Positions 1-5,012 of a DNA stretch of 7,478 nt are shown piece after piece; position 1 is the stretch's first letter; each line of letters begins with the position of its first letter. This DNA is from Pseudonocardiales bacterium. GTDB lineage: Bacteria > Actinomycetota > Actinomycetes > Mycobacteriales > Pseudonocardiaceae. The stretch covers positions 1-7,478 of the forward strand of contig JAODNG010000235.1 in NCBI GenBank assembly GCA_025465385.1, written 5' to 3'. The position numbers and the translations under genes were made by a program. The notes under the pieces were generated by a model. The model did not search any database, was not told the DNA's origin, and worked only from the letters and a program-made list of their open reading frames with translations.

Positions 1-618
1 GTGTTGTTGCGGGAGGGTCTGGCCAGTTTGTTGGAGCGGTCGGGTTTTGCGGTGGTGGGTCAGGCCGGTGATGGGCCGCAGTTGCTGGCGTTGGTCCGCG
101 AGCAGGCACCGGAGCTGGTGGTGGTCGATATCCGGATGCCGCCGACGCATACCACTGAGGGGTTGGAGGCGGCTCGGGTGATCCGCCAGGAGTTGCCTAC
201 CACCGGGATTGTGGTGTTGTCGGCGCATGCTGAAATCGAGCATGCGATGGAGTTGCTGGCCAGCGGCCGGGGGATCGGCTACCTGCTGAAAAGCCGGGTC
301 ACCGACGTGACGGAATTCGTGGAAACGCTGCAGCGCATCGCCAAGGGCGCCTCGGTGGTCGATCCCGCGCTGGTCGCCGAACTGGTCTCCGCGCGGCGGC
401 GCAATGACCCGCTGGCGGTGCTGAGCAGCCGGGAACGCGAGGTACTAGCGCTGATGGCCGAGGGCCGCTCCAACGCCGGCATCGGCCGCCGGCTCTGGGT
501 CACCGAGGGCACCGTGGAAAAACACGTCCGCAGCATCCTGGCCAAGCTACGGCTCCCGGAAACCGACAACGATCACCGTCGGGTCCTGGCCGTCGTCACC
601 TTCCTCGAGGCCCGCTGA
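1..618 (+). CDS. LuxR/NarL-family response regulator, 5' partial
   Basis: This is a two-component response regulator: a phosphorylatable receiver domain joined to a LuxR-type DNA-binding domain. Residues count from the first codon. The receiver spans about 1-115, with phospho-acceptor Asp43 (in VVVDIRMPP, followed by the THTTEGL stretch typical of actinobacterial NarL-type regulators), conserved Ser74 and Lys97. The LuxR helix-turn-helix runs about 138-200 (LSSREREVLALMAEG, then the recognition region TEGTVEKHVRSILAKL). The frame is open at base 1. Family members begin some nine or ten residues earlier with an acidic pair, which is missing here, so the GTG at base 1 is probably an internal Val codon and the gene is cut by the window edge. 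Its last 23 bp overlap the 3' end of the converging receiver-only gene. Its histidine kinase is not in the window. Leucine and glycine codon choice changes abruptly near base 255-285. The family call is secure; target genes are unknown. Confidence 0.93.
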   Translation: MLLREGLASLLERSGFAVVGQAGDGPQLLALVREQAPELVVVDIRMPPTHTTEGLEAARVIRQELPTTGIVVLSAHAEIEHAMELLASGRGIGYLLKSRVTDVTEFVETLQRIAKGASVVDPALVAELVSARRRNDPLAVLSSREREVLALMAEGRSNAGIGRRLWVTEGTVEKHVRSILAKLRLPETDNDHRRVLAVVTFLEAR

Positions 619-1006
619 CCGGATCAGCCGGACGACCATCACCACGACAGGTGATCAACGCGCGAATCGCCTCGGCCGACAACCCCGACTTCGGCAAGAA
701 ACCCACCACCGGGCTCGCCGCGATCAAATCGGTGTAGTCCTGCTCAGCATGCGTCGAAATCAAAATCATCCGAGTACTCGCCAGGCAGGCCTCCCGGGAC
801 AACCGCCGGGCAACATCAAAACCACTCTCCCCACCAAGATCGATATCAAGCAGCGCGACATCCGGGCGCAACTCAGTAGCCCGCTCGACGGCCTCAGCAC
901 CCGTCGACGCCACACCGACAACCAACACCCCCTGACGTTCCAACAAGCCACGAGCGGCAGCGAGGAACCGAGGGCTGTCATCAACAATAAGACAGCGCAG
1001 CGTCAT
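596..1006 (-). CDS. Stand-alone receiver-domain response regulator
   Basis: This 136-residue protein is a single CheY-like receiver with no output domain. From the ATG at 1006 the acidic pair is Asp9-Asp10 (CLIVDDSPRF), the phospho-acceptor is Asp54 (ALLDIDLGGESG), the switch residue is Ser84 or Thr85 (ILISTHAE) and the conserved Lys is Lys106 (GFLPKSGLS). The chain ends about 20 residues after the last receiver helix with no helix-turn-helix. The sequence resembles NarL-type receivers, so it may be a LuxR-type regulator that lost its DNA-binding part (inference). The ATG at 1006 places the beta-1 strand right at the start. An in-frame GTG at 1066 would add 20 residues of low-complexity sequence and is less likely. 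No strong ribosome-binding site precedes the ATG. It converges on the upstream regulator with a 23-bp overlap. It could act as a phosphate sink or a protein-protein switch for a nearby phosphorelay, but no partner is visible. Confidence 0.88.
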   Translation of the reverse strand: MTLRCLIVDDSPRFLAAARGLLERQGVLVVGVASTGAEAVERATELRPDVALLDIDLGGESGFDVARRLSREACLASTRMILISTHAEQDYTDLIAASPVVGFLPKSGLSAEAIRALITCRGDGRPADPVSGPRGR

Positions 1007-1042
1007 GACACCAGGATCGCACCGCGGCTGCCAGTGCGCTCT

Positions 1043-1055
1043 GCAGGCAGCCTGC
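1043..1055. promoter_or_regulatory. 13-bp perfect palindrome upstream of the receiver gene
   Basis: GCAGGC-A-GCCTGC is a perfect inverted repeat with a single central base, 37 bp upstream of the minus-strand ATG at 1006. A TTGACG -35-like hexamer lies at 1066-1071 on the minus strand, but no good -10 follows at the right distance. The palindrome could be an operator or simply chance in GC-rich DNA. If the longer GTG start at 1066 were used, this site would be inside the coding sequence. Confidence 0.25.
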
Positions 1056-1125
1056 CCGCGTGTCACGTCAAGTCATCCAGAGCTGAGGACGCCGCTGTTT
1101 CGTACATCGGTGCGGCTAACAGGTA

Positions 1126-1201
1126 CCTCGGGACTGCAGCCAACAGGAATCCCAACTGGATGCTGGCGTCGAAGACGGACGATCCCGCAAGGGCCAATCT
1201 C
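1126..1201 (-). repeat. Dispersed intergenic repeat, copy R1
   Basis: Read on the minus strand, this segment begins GAGATTGGCCCTTGCGGG, passes through CCGTCTTCGACGCCAGC and ends TTGGCTGCAGTCCCGAGG. It aligns along its whole length with R4 (shared CCGTCTTC-ACGCCAGC, CCA, GGCTG and TCCCGAG blocks) and more loosely with R2, R3 and R5. Similarity to R4 continues past the end into TACCTGTTAGCCGCA near 1105-1125. It fills much of the 300-bp gap between the receiver gene and the dehydrogenase at 1307. One-base indels relative to R4 shift the reading frame, so it does not look protein-coding. Confidence 0.65.
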
Positions 1202-1295
1202 GAGGGCGTGAGTCTTGTTGGGTGAAGGCGATGCTCGACGACGCCCGTCCACGGCGACCTGGCGGTTCAGACTCGGAACGGCACGGCAGTGATCG

Positions 1296-1301
1296 AGGAG
1301 G
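1296..1301 (+). promoter_or_regulatory. Ribosome-binding site fixing the dehydrogenase start
   Basis: A perfect AGGAGG sits 5 nt upstream of the ATG at 1307. It lies inside the longer open frame that begins with GTG at 1289, which argues that the ATG at 1307 is the true start. Confidence 0.8.
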
Positions 1302-1306
1302 CTGGG

Positions 1307-2173
1307 ATGCACGTCGCAGTGTTAGGCATGGGACGCATGGGGCGTGCGCTCGCCGCAAGGCTGCTTGAGGGCGGCCACGGGGTGGCAGTGTGGAACCGCT
1401 CGAAGGGCAAGGCCAGCGACGTTATGTCCGCGGGCGCCTGGGAAGCGCACAGTGTCACCGACGCCGTGGACGGTGCCGATGTCGCGATCACCATGCTGGC
1501 CAACGATGACGCGGTCCGGGCAGTGGCGTTGGGGGAGCTTCGGTCGTCGATCGGGGCGAAGAGCATCTATGTCGACTGCTCGACGGTGTCGCCGCAGCTC
1601 AGCGGCGAGCTGGCCGAGACCTTCCCCGCCCGGTTCCTCGCGATGCCCGTTGTCGGCAGCCCCGTTGCGGTGCGGGCAGGCCAGGCAGTGTTTCTCGCCG
1701 GCGGCAACGCCGGCGTCGTGGACCACCTGCGCCCCGTCCTGTCGTCGCTGTCGAAAACCGTGCGGCGATATGACACCGCACCGCTGGCCATCACCGCCAA
1801 GCTGGCGACGAACCTGTTACTGCTGTCGGAGGTGGTCGCCCTGGCCGAGTCGTTCGCCGTCGGTCGCTCGGGAGGTCTCTCGGATGACCAGCTGCGGGAC
1901 CTGCTCGGCACGAGCCCCCTTGTAGCGCCTGGGTTGAAGAACCGGTTCGAAGGCGTGCTGACCGGCTCGCAGGAGGGGTGGTGGACCACCGTGCTGGGCG
2001 CCAAGGATGCCGGCTTGGCACTCGACATCGCCCAGGACGCCGATGTCGAGCTGCCGGCCGCCCAGGTGGTGCACCGGCTCTATGAAAAAGCCGCGGCGTC
2101 CGGTCTGGATGACGCCGACATCGCCACCGTGACTGAGCTCTACCGTGGGGCGGCGACGACCGTCTTGAGATGA
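1307..2173 (+). CDS. NAD(P)-dependent beta-hydroxyacid dehydrogenase / imine reductase-like oxidoreductase
   Basis: This 288-residue cytoplasmic protein belongs to the 6-phosphogluconate dehydrogenase / 3-hydroxyisobutyrate dehydrogenase superfamily, whose members oxidise beta-hydroxyacids or reduce ketoacids and imines with NAD(P). The N-terminal Rossmann domain carries GMGRMG at residues 7-12, with WNRSKGK at 29-35; Arg/Lys after the second strand suggests NADP(H). The substrate motif DCSTVSP is at 90-96, and the catalytic-type Lys165 with Asn169 (AKLATNL) lies on the inter-domain helix. The helical C-terminal domain follows. The usual DAPVSGG loop is replaced by MPVVGSP at 113-119, a form seen in more divergent branches, so substrate prediction is unsafe. 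The ATG at 1307 is chosen because AGGAGG precedes it by 5 nt. The next gene starts 14 bp after the stop, suggesting an operon with the PPOX oxidoreductase. Family certain; exact reaction unknown. Confidence 0.92.
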   Translation: MHVAVLGMGRMGRALAARLLEGGHGVAVWNRSKGKASDVMSAGAWEAHSVTDAVDGADVAITMLANDDAVRAVALGELRSSIGAKSIYVDCSTVSPQLSGELAETFPARFLAMPVVGSPVAVRAGQAVFLAGGNAGVVDHLRPVLSSLSKTVRRYDTAPLAITAKLATNLLLLSEVVALAESFAVGRSGGLSDDQLRDLLGTSPLVAPGLKNRFEGVLTGSQEGWWTTVLGAKDAGLALDIAQDADVELPAAQVVHRLYEKAAASGLDDADIATVTELYRGAATTVLR

Positions 2174-2187
2174 GATGATGTGCGGCC

Positions 2188-2616
2188 ATGCACGTCATGG
2201 AAGAAGCCGAGTACCGGCGGTTTCTCACCGAAGGCACCCGTACCGGGAAGCTGGCCACCACTCGGGCCGACGGGCGCCCCCACGTCGCCCCTGTGTGGTT
2301 CGACCTCGACTACGACGGCACCGTCGTCTTGACCACCGGGGCCGACTCGGTGAAGGGCAAGGCTCTCCGGCGTGAGCCTCGGGTCTGTCTGTGCGTCGAC
2401 GACGAGACGCCGCCGTACTCCTTCGTGGTTATCAACGGGATCGCTGAGATCACCGAGGACCCTGGGCCGCTGCTGGAGTGGGCCATCCGGATCGCCGACC
2501 GTTACATGGGTCCAGAACGGGCCGAGGCGTACGGTCGGCGCAATGCGATGCCCGGCGAGCTGCTGGTGCGGATTACACCGAACCACGTCGTGGCCCAGGC
2601 GGACGTCGCCGACTGA
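2188..2616 (+). CDS. PPOX-class F420-type oxidoreductase (split beta-barrel)
   Basis: This 142-residue protein is a small pyridoxamine-5'-phosphate-oxidase-like split beta-barrel. Actinobacterial members of this type commonly bind the deazaflavin F420, and sometimes FMN, flavin or heme, and reduce small molecules in the cytoplasm as dimers. Visible family signatures are GKLATTRADGRPHVAPVWF at 20-38, an LTTGADSVKGKALRREPRV stretch at 48-66 with likely cofactor-phosphate-binding Lys56/Lys58, and VDDETPP at 70-76. The length is normal. The start is ATG at 2188 (the in-frame ATG at 2197 is an alternative); there is no good ribosome-binding site, and translation may be coupled to the dehydrogenase gene ending 14 bp upstream. 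The last 44 bp are antisense to the 3' end of the WhiB-type gene. Cofactor and substrate cannot be decided from sequence alone. Confidence 0.92.
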   Translation: MHVMEEAEYRRFLTEGTRTGKLATTRADGRPHVAPVWFDLDYDGTVVLTTGADSVKGKALRREPRVCLCVDDETPPYSFVVINGIAEITEDPGPLLEWAIRIADRYMGPERAEAYGRRNAMPGELLVRITPNHVVAQADVAD

Positions 2617-3103
2617 CTTCTCGCCACGTTCGCAGCGCCCGACCCGTGCGTCGGGGAGGACCACACAGGCCGGGCCATGCACCGGACTCTCCGATGCACG
2701 CGTCATGCTGACCGGCCGTCTTCTCCAGGAAGACCTCGCCGCCCCATACCCCTGCACCCAGCTGCGGGTTCCCTGTCCGCGTGGCCAGGCAGGCGGCCAT
2801 GATCGGGCACCGCCGACAGATGGCCTGCGCTTCGCGGTGGCGCCGAGCGCGTTGCGCCGCGGACTCGAGCACACCATCGAGCTCCGAGTCCCACGGGCTT
2901 GGGTACGGGTGACCTGCACACAGCCCGCCGTGCAGGTCGGGTGTCAGGGTCCAGATCGTCTCGGCGATCTCGTCGGCGCTGGCGGGGCAGGCAGCGGACG
3001 CCAAGAGCGCGGTCCCACCACCCCACACCGCAGCGAGGACGCCGCGGATGGTGAAGCTGTCGGTCCACGCCCGGGAGCCGGTGACCAGTACTCGGCGCAT
3101 CAC
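2573..3103 (-). CDS. Chimeric protein: truncated DUF2493/SLOG-like half plus WhiB-type Fe-S domain
   Basis: This 176-residue protein joins two recognisable parts. Residues 3-51 match the first half of the DUF2493/YspA-type SLOG Rossmann fold: RRVLVTGSRAWTD, then a strand and ACPASADEIAETIW, where the family normally has GACPRGAD, so key glycines are lost. The fold then stops short. Residues 58-125 look like a WhiB domain: four cysteines Cys62, Cys96, Cys99 and Cys105 (C-x33-C-x2-C-x5-C; ICRRCPIMAAC) followed by the turn GVWGG at 118-122. WhiB proteins bind a 4Fe-4S cluster and act with sigma factor as redox-sensitive transcription regulators. The last 50 residues are basic and unassigned. The GTG at 3103 is chosen because GGAGG at 3113-3117 lies 9 nt upstream; ATG at 3100 is the alternative. 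The 3' end overlaps the PPOX gene by 44 bp. The WhiB part is well supported; a working nucleotide-binding half is doubtful. Confidence 0.78.
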   Translation of the reverse strand: MMRRVLVTGSRAWTDSFTIRGVLAAVWGGGTALLASAACPASADEIAETIWTLTPDLHGGLCAGHPYPSPWDSELDGVLESAAQRARRHREAQAICRRCPIMAACLATRTGNPQLGAGVWGGEVFLEKTAGQHDACIGESGAWPGLCGPPRRTGRALRTWREVSRRRPPGPRRGSV

Positions 3104-3112
3104 CGCTCGCTC

Positions 3113-3117
3113 CCTCC
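3113..3117 (-). promoter_or_regulatory. Ribosome-binding site of the WhiB-type gene
   Basis: GGAGG on the minus strand (within TGAGGAGGGAGC) lies 9 nt before the GTG at 3103 and 12 nt before the ATG at 3100. It supports a translation start here and therefore supports the SLOG-like segment being part of the protein. Confidence 0.65.
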
Positions 3118-3135
3118 TCAGCGATCAACCGGCGC

Positions 3136-3163
3136 GGCATAATGCGGCGCGGCGGCCTGTCAG
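3136..3163 (-). promoter_or_regulatory. Possible promoter of the WhiB-type gene
   Basis: On the minus strand CTGACA (3158-3163) is followed after 16 bp by TATGCC (3136-3141), giving a start site about 25 nt before the GTG. The -35 is close to TTGACA, but the -10 matches only three positions, so this is tentative. Confidence 0.3.
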
Positions 3164-3167
3164 GAGC

Positions 3168-3247
3168 AAGATTGCCGCTTCAGCGGTCGGCTGTCTCTCC
3201 GGCCGGCGGCCATCTTTCCTACCGGCTGGCTGCAATCCTGGCGTGCC
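3168..3247 (+). repeat. Dispersed intergenic repeat, copy R2
   Basis: The element begins AAGATTGCCGCTTCAGCGG, which contains a small perfect hairpin (CCGCT-TC-AGCGG), and runs through CCATCTTTCCTACCGGCTGG to AATCCTGGCGTGCC. It aligns without gaps with R3 at about 62 of 80 positions by hand count, including an identical 13-base block CCATCTTTCCTAC and the block GGCTGGCTG. It sits between the WhiB-type gene and the 3' end of tetR. Confidence 0.8.
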
Positions 3248-3262
3248 TGCTCCGCGCCTTGC

Positions 3263-3279
3263 CGACCGTGTGACGGTCG
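3263..3279 (-). terminator. Hairpin downstream of tetR
   Basis: A perfect 7-bp stem (CGACCGT / ACGGTCG) with a 3-nt loop begins 9 nt after the tetR stop codon on the minus strand. No U-tract follows (GCAAGGCG), so this would be a U-less hairpin of the kind proposed as terminators in mycobacteria. It could also simply stabilise the 3' end. Confidence 0.5.
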
Positions 3280-3288
3280 CTTGACGGG

Positions 3289-3966
3289 TCAGCGCGATGG
3301 ACGTGCCAGCAGTCCTGTGGTGAGTACCTCGAGCGTCTCGCGCAGTGTTGTGGTGAAGTCGAACCGCATGGAGGCTAGCGATGGGTCGGCCTCATAGGCC
3401 GCCAACATCGCGGCTGCTGGACGTGCGTGGGTCCACACCGCACTGGTCACCAGGATGGTGGCGACGGCGAGCCGCTGCGCGTCGCGCTCGCCGAGCTCAG
3501 GCACGTGTTGGAGGATCAGCCGGGCCAGGACGCCGACGCTGGCGATGGCGGCCCGCTTGTACTGCGCGGCGAGCTGAGGGGAGACGTTGTGCTCGAGCAC
3601 CGCTGCCTGCGTGCTGATCAGGTCGCACAACACCGGGCGGCCTGTCAGCGAGATCGCGAGCGTGCCGGCCAACTGGTCGCCACGCTCGGCCGGTGATGCG
3701 TTGGGGTTGACCGCGGCGGTCAGTGCGTCGTGGAGCTGTTCCAGCCACTCCTGGGAGGCGGCGTCGAGCAGTTCGAGCAGTACGGCCTCGCGAGACTCGA
3801 AGTAGCGCAGCACGTTGGACTTCGCCAGACCGACCCGTCGGCTCAGCTCGTTGAGGCTGACGTGTGCCACGGGCATCTCGGCCAGCATCGCGGCCGTGGT
3901 GTCCAGGATCATCCGCCTGCGCTGGGTGCGTTGCTCCTCGCTGCGCGCGCGCTTGAACGAGGTCAT
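3289..3966 (-). CDS. TetR/AcrR-family transcriptional regulator
   Basis: This 225-residue protein is a dimeric one-component repressor type: an N-terminal helix-turn-helix binds a palindromic operator, and a helical C-terminal domain binds a small ligand that releases it. From the ATG at 3966 (MTSFKRARSEEQR), the DNA-binding domain covers about 16-62, with the HTH around 36-58 (VSLNELSRRVGLAKSNVLRYF, followed by ESREAVLLELL), an excellent TetR signature. The rest is an unassigned ligand domain rich in Ala and Leu. Three start codons lie in tandem (GTG 3972, ATG 3969, ATG 3966). The last is preferred because the predicted -10 box TAGACT ends 6 nt before it, implying a leaderless transcript. 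The gene is divergent from the SDR gene, and the shared region holds three matching operators, so it very likely represses itself and the SDR. Ligand unknown. Confidence 0.93.
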   Translation of the reverse strand: MTSFKRARSEEQRTQRRRMILDTTAAMLAEMPVAHVSLNELSRRVGLAKSNVLRYFESREAVLLELLDAASQEWLEQLHDALTAAVNPNASPAERGDQLAGTLAISLTGRPVLCDLISTQAAVLEHNVSPQLAAQYKRAAIASVGVLARLILQHVPELGERDAQRLAVATILVTSAVWTHARPAAAMLAAYEADPSLASMRFDFTTTLRETLEVLTTGLLARPSR

Positions 3967-3972
3967 CATCAC

Positions 3973-4000
3973 AGTCTACAGACCTCCGGTCTCTTGTCAG
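3973..4000 (-). promoter_or_regulatory. tetR promoter, leaderless
   Basis: On the minus strand a -35 CTGACA (3995-4000) and a -10 TAGACT (3973-3978, matching TANNNT) are separated by 16 bp. The expected start site falls on the A of the ATG at 3966. Operator O1 fills the spacer, so bound TetR would block RNA polymerase. A GGAGG at 3983-3987 lies upstream of the -10 and would not be in this mRNA. Confidence 0.6.
3980..3992. promoter_or_regulatory. TetR operator O1
   Basis: AGACC-TCC-GGTCT is a 13-bp inverted repeat with perfect 5-bp arms and a 3-bp centre. It lies wholly inside the 16-bp spacer of the tetR promoter. Its centre is 11 bp from the centre of the shared -35 region. It has the same arms and spacing as O2 and nearly the same as O3. 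Confidence 0.75.
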
Positions 4001-4022
4001 AAGACCGATGGTCTGTTAGCTT
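3994..4022 (+). promoter_or_regulatory. SDR gene promoter
   Basis: TTGTCA (3994-3999) and TAGCTT (4017-4022, a TANNNT box) are separated by 17 bp, giving a start near 4029 and a leader of about 40 nt. The -35 box overlaps the tetR -35 on the opposite strand (3995-4000), so the two promoters cannot be occupied at once. O2 fills the spacer and O3 lies just past the expected start. Confidence 0.55.
4002..4014. promoter_or_regulatory. TetR operator O2
   Basis: AGACC-GAT-GGTCT has perfect 5-bp arms and lies in the spacer of the SDR promoter. It is 22 bp centre to centre from O1, about two helical turns, placing both dimers on the same DNA face. Its right arm also forms part of a 9-bp inverted repeat with the left arm of O3 (GGTCTGTTA at 4010-4018 and TAACAGACC at 4030-4038). 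Confidence 0.75.
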
Positions 4023-4033
4023 GCGATTGTAAC

Positions 4034-4046
4034 AGACCGCTAGTCT
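4034..4046. promoter_or_regulatory. TetR operator O3
   Basis: AGACC-GCT-AGTCT differs from the other two operators by one base in the right arm. It lies 32 bp from O2, about three helical turns, just downstream of the predicted SDR start site, where a bound repressor would block early elongation. Confidence 0.65.
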
Positions 4047-4070
4047 CTAGGATGCGGCAGAGGAGTCACC

Positions 4071-4994
4071 ATGTACATCGTCCCTGACCAGAGCGGCAAG
4101 CTCGCCGTCGTCACCGGCGCCAACAGCGGCACGGGCAAGGAAACCACCCGGCGGCTCGCCGGTGCCGGGGCCCGTGTCGTGATGGCCGTCCGCTCCGTCG
4201 CCAAGGGCGAGCAGGCCCGCGCCGAGATCCTCGCGCAGCACCCGGACGCCCATCTCGAGGTGCGCCGGATCGACCTGGCAGACCTGACCTCGGTCCAGGA
4301 ATTCGCCGACGGGCTCCTTGCTGACGGCGCACCCCTGGACCTGCTGGTCAACAACGCTGGGGTGATGGCTCCGCCCACCCGCATGACCACAGCCGACGGA
4401 TTCGAGCTGCAGATGGGCAGCAATTTCCTCGGGCCCTTCGCCCTGACGCTCCGGCTCCTGCCACTGGTGCTCGCCGCGGAGGCGCCGCGAGTGGTCACCA
4501 TGAGCAGCCTTGCGGCCCACTACGGCCGGATCCGCTTCCAGGACCTGCAGTGGGAGCGCCGCTACAGCGCCAATCTCTCCTACGCTCAGTCCAAGCTCGC
4601 CGACCTCATGTTCACCCAGCACCTCGCCGTGGTGGCTGCCGAGCGCGACTGGAACCTGATGAGCACCGGTGCACACCCCGGCTACACTCGCACAAACCTC
4701 CAAACCACGGGTCCGAACCTCGGGCGCGACAAGCCGACGCGCCTATACGCTGTGCTCAGTGCCATCGTGCCCTCACAAGGCGTTGAGCAGGGCGCCGAGC
4801 CGCTGCTCTACGCCACGACCAGCCCCGATGCCGTCTCCGGCGGCTACTACGGTCCGAGCGGACGATTCGGCTTGGTCGGCCCCACCGTCACCGCCCGGCC
4901 ACCCCGCCGGGCCCTGGACTCCGCGACCAACGTCCGCCTGTGGGCCGAAGCCGAACGCCTCACCGGGGTCGCCCTGCCCACCCGCGTCGCCTGA
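4071..4994 (+). CDS. Short-chain dehydrogenase/reductase (SDR), protochlorophyllide/retinol-dehydrogenase-like
   Basis: This 307-residue classical SDR is an NAD(P)-dependent oxidoreductase acting on alcohols or carbonyls. Visible motifs in order: nucleotide-binding TGANSGTGKE at 15-24 (the central Ile of TGxxxGIG is Thr here), Arg41 after the second strand (favours NADP), Asp68-Leu69, NNAG at 94-97, Asn118, the catalytic Ser145/146, and Tyr171 with Lys175 (YAQSK). HPGYTRTNL after the active site matches the longer retinol-dehydrogenase or protochlorophyllide-reductase-like SDRs, about 300 residues, that are numerous in mycobacteria. AGAGGAG at 4059-4065 precedes the ATG by 5 nt. The gene is divergent from tetR with three operators between them, so it is probably induced by the TetR ligand, which may be its substrate or a related molecule. 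It converges on the MFS gene with an 18-bp gap. Family certain, substrate unknown. Confidence 0.94.
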   Translation: MYIVPDQSGKLAVVTGANSGTGKETTRRLAGAGARVVMAVRSVAKGEQARAEILAQHPDAHLEVRRIDLADLTSVQEFADGLLADGAPLDLLVNNAGVMAPPTRMTTADGFELQMGSNFLGPFALTLRLLPLVLAAEAPRVVTMSSLAAHYGRIRFQDLQWERRYSANLSYAQSKLADLMFTQHLAVVAAERDWNLMSTGAHPGYTRTNLQTTGPNLGRDKPTRLYAVLSAIVPSQGVEQGAEPLLYATTSPDAVSGGYYGPSGRFGLVGPTVTARPPRRALDSATNVRLWAEAERLTGVALPTRVA

Positions 4995-5012
4995 CCACGA
5001 CGCCGGTGAATG

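Noticed and set aside
749..1225. 158-residue open frame on the plus strand
   Set aside because: Antisense to the receiver-domain gene, no motifs, no ribosome-binding site.
1289..1306. GTG at 1289 as the start of the dehydrogenase
   Set aside because: The AGGAGG ribosome-binding site lies inside the extension and the Rossmann strand begins right after the ATG at 1307.
2140..3142. Long open frames of about 256-259 residues on both strands across the PPOX/WhiB region
   Set aside because: Composition is shadow-like (Arg/Pro/Gly-rich), and the overlapping PPOX and WhiB-type frames carry the recognisable motifs.
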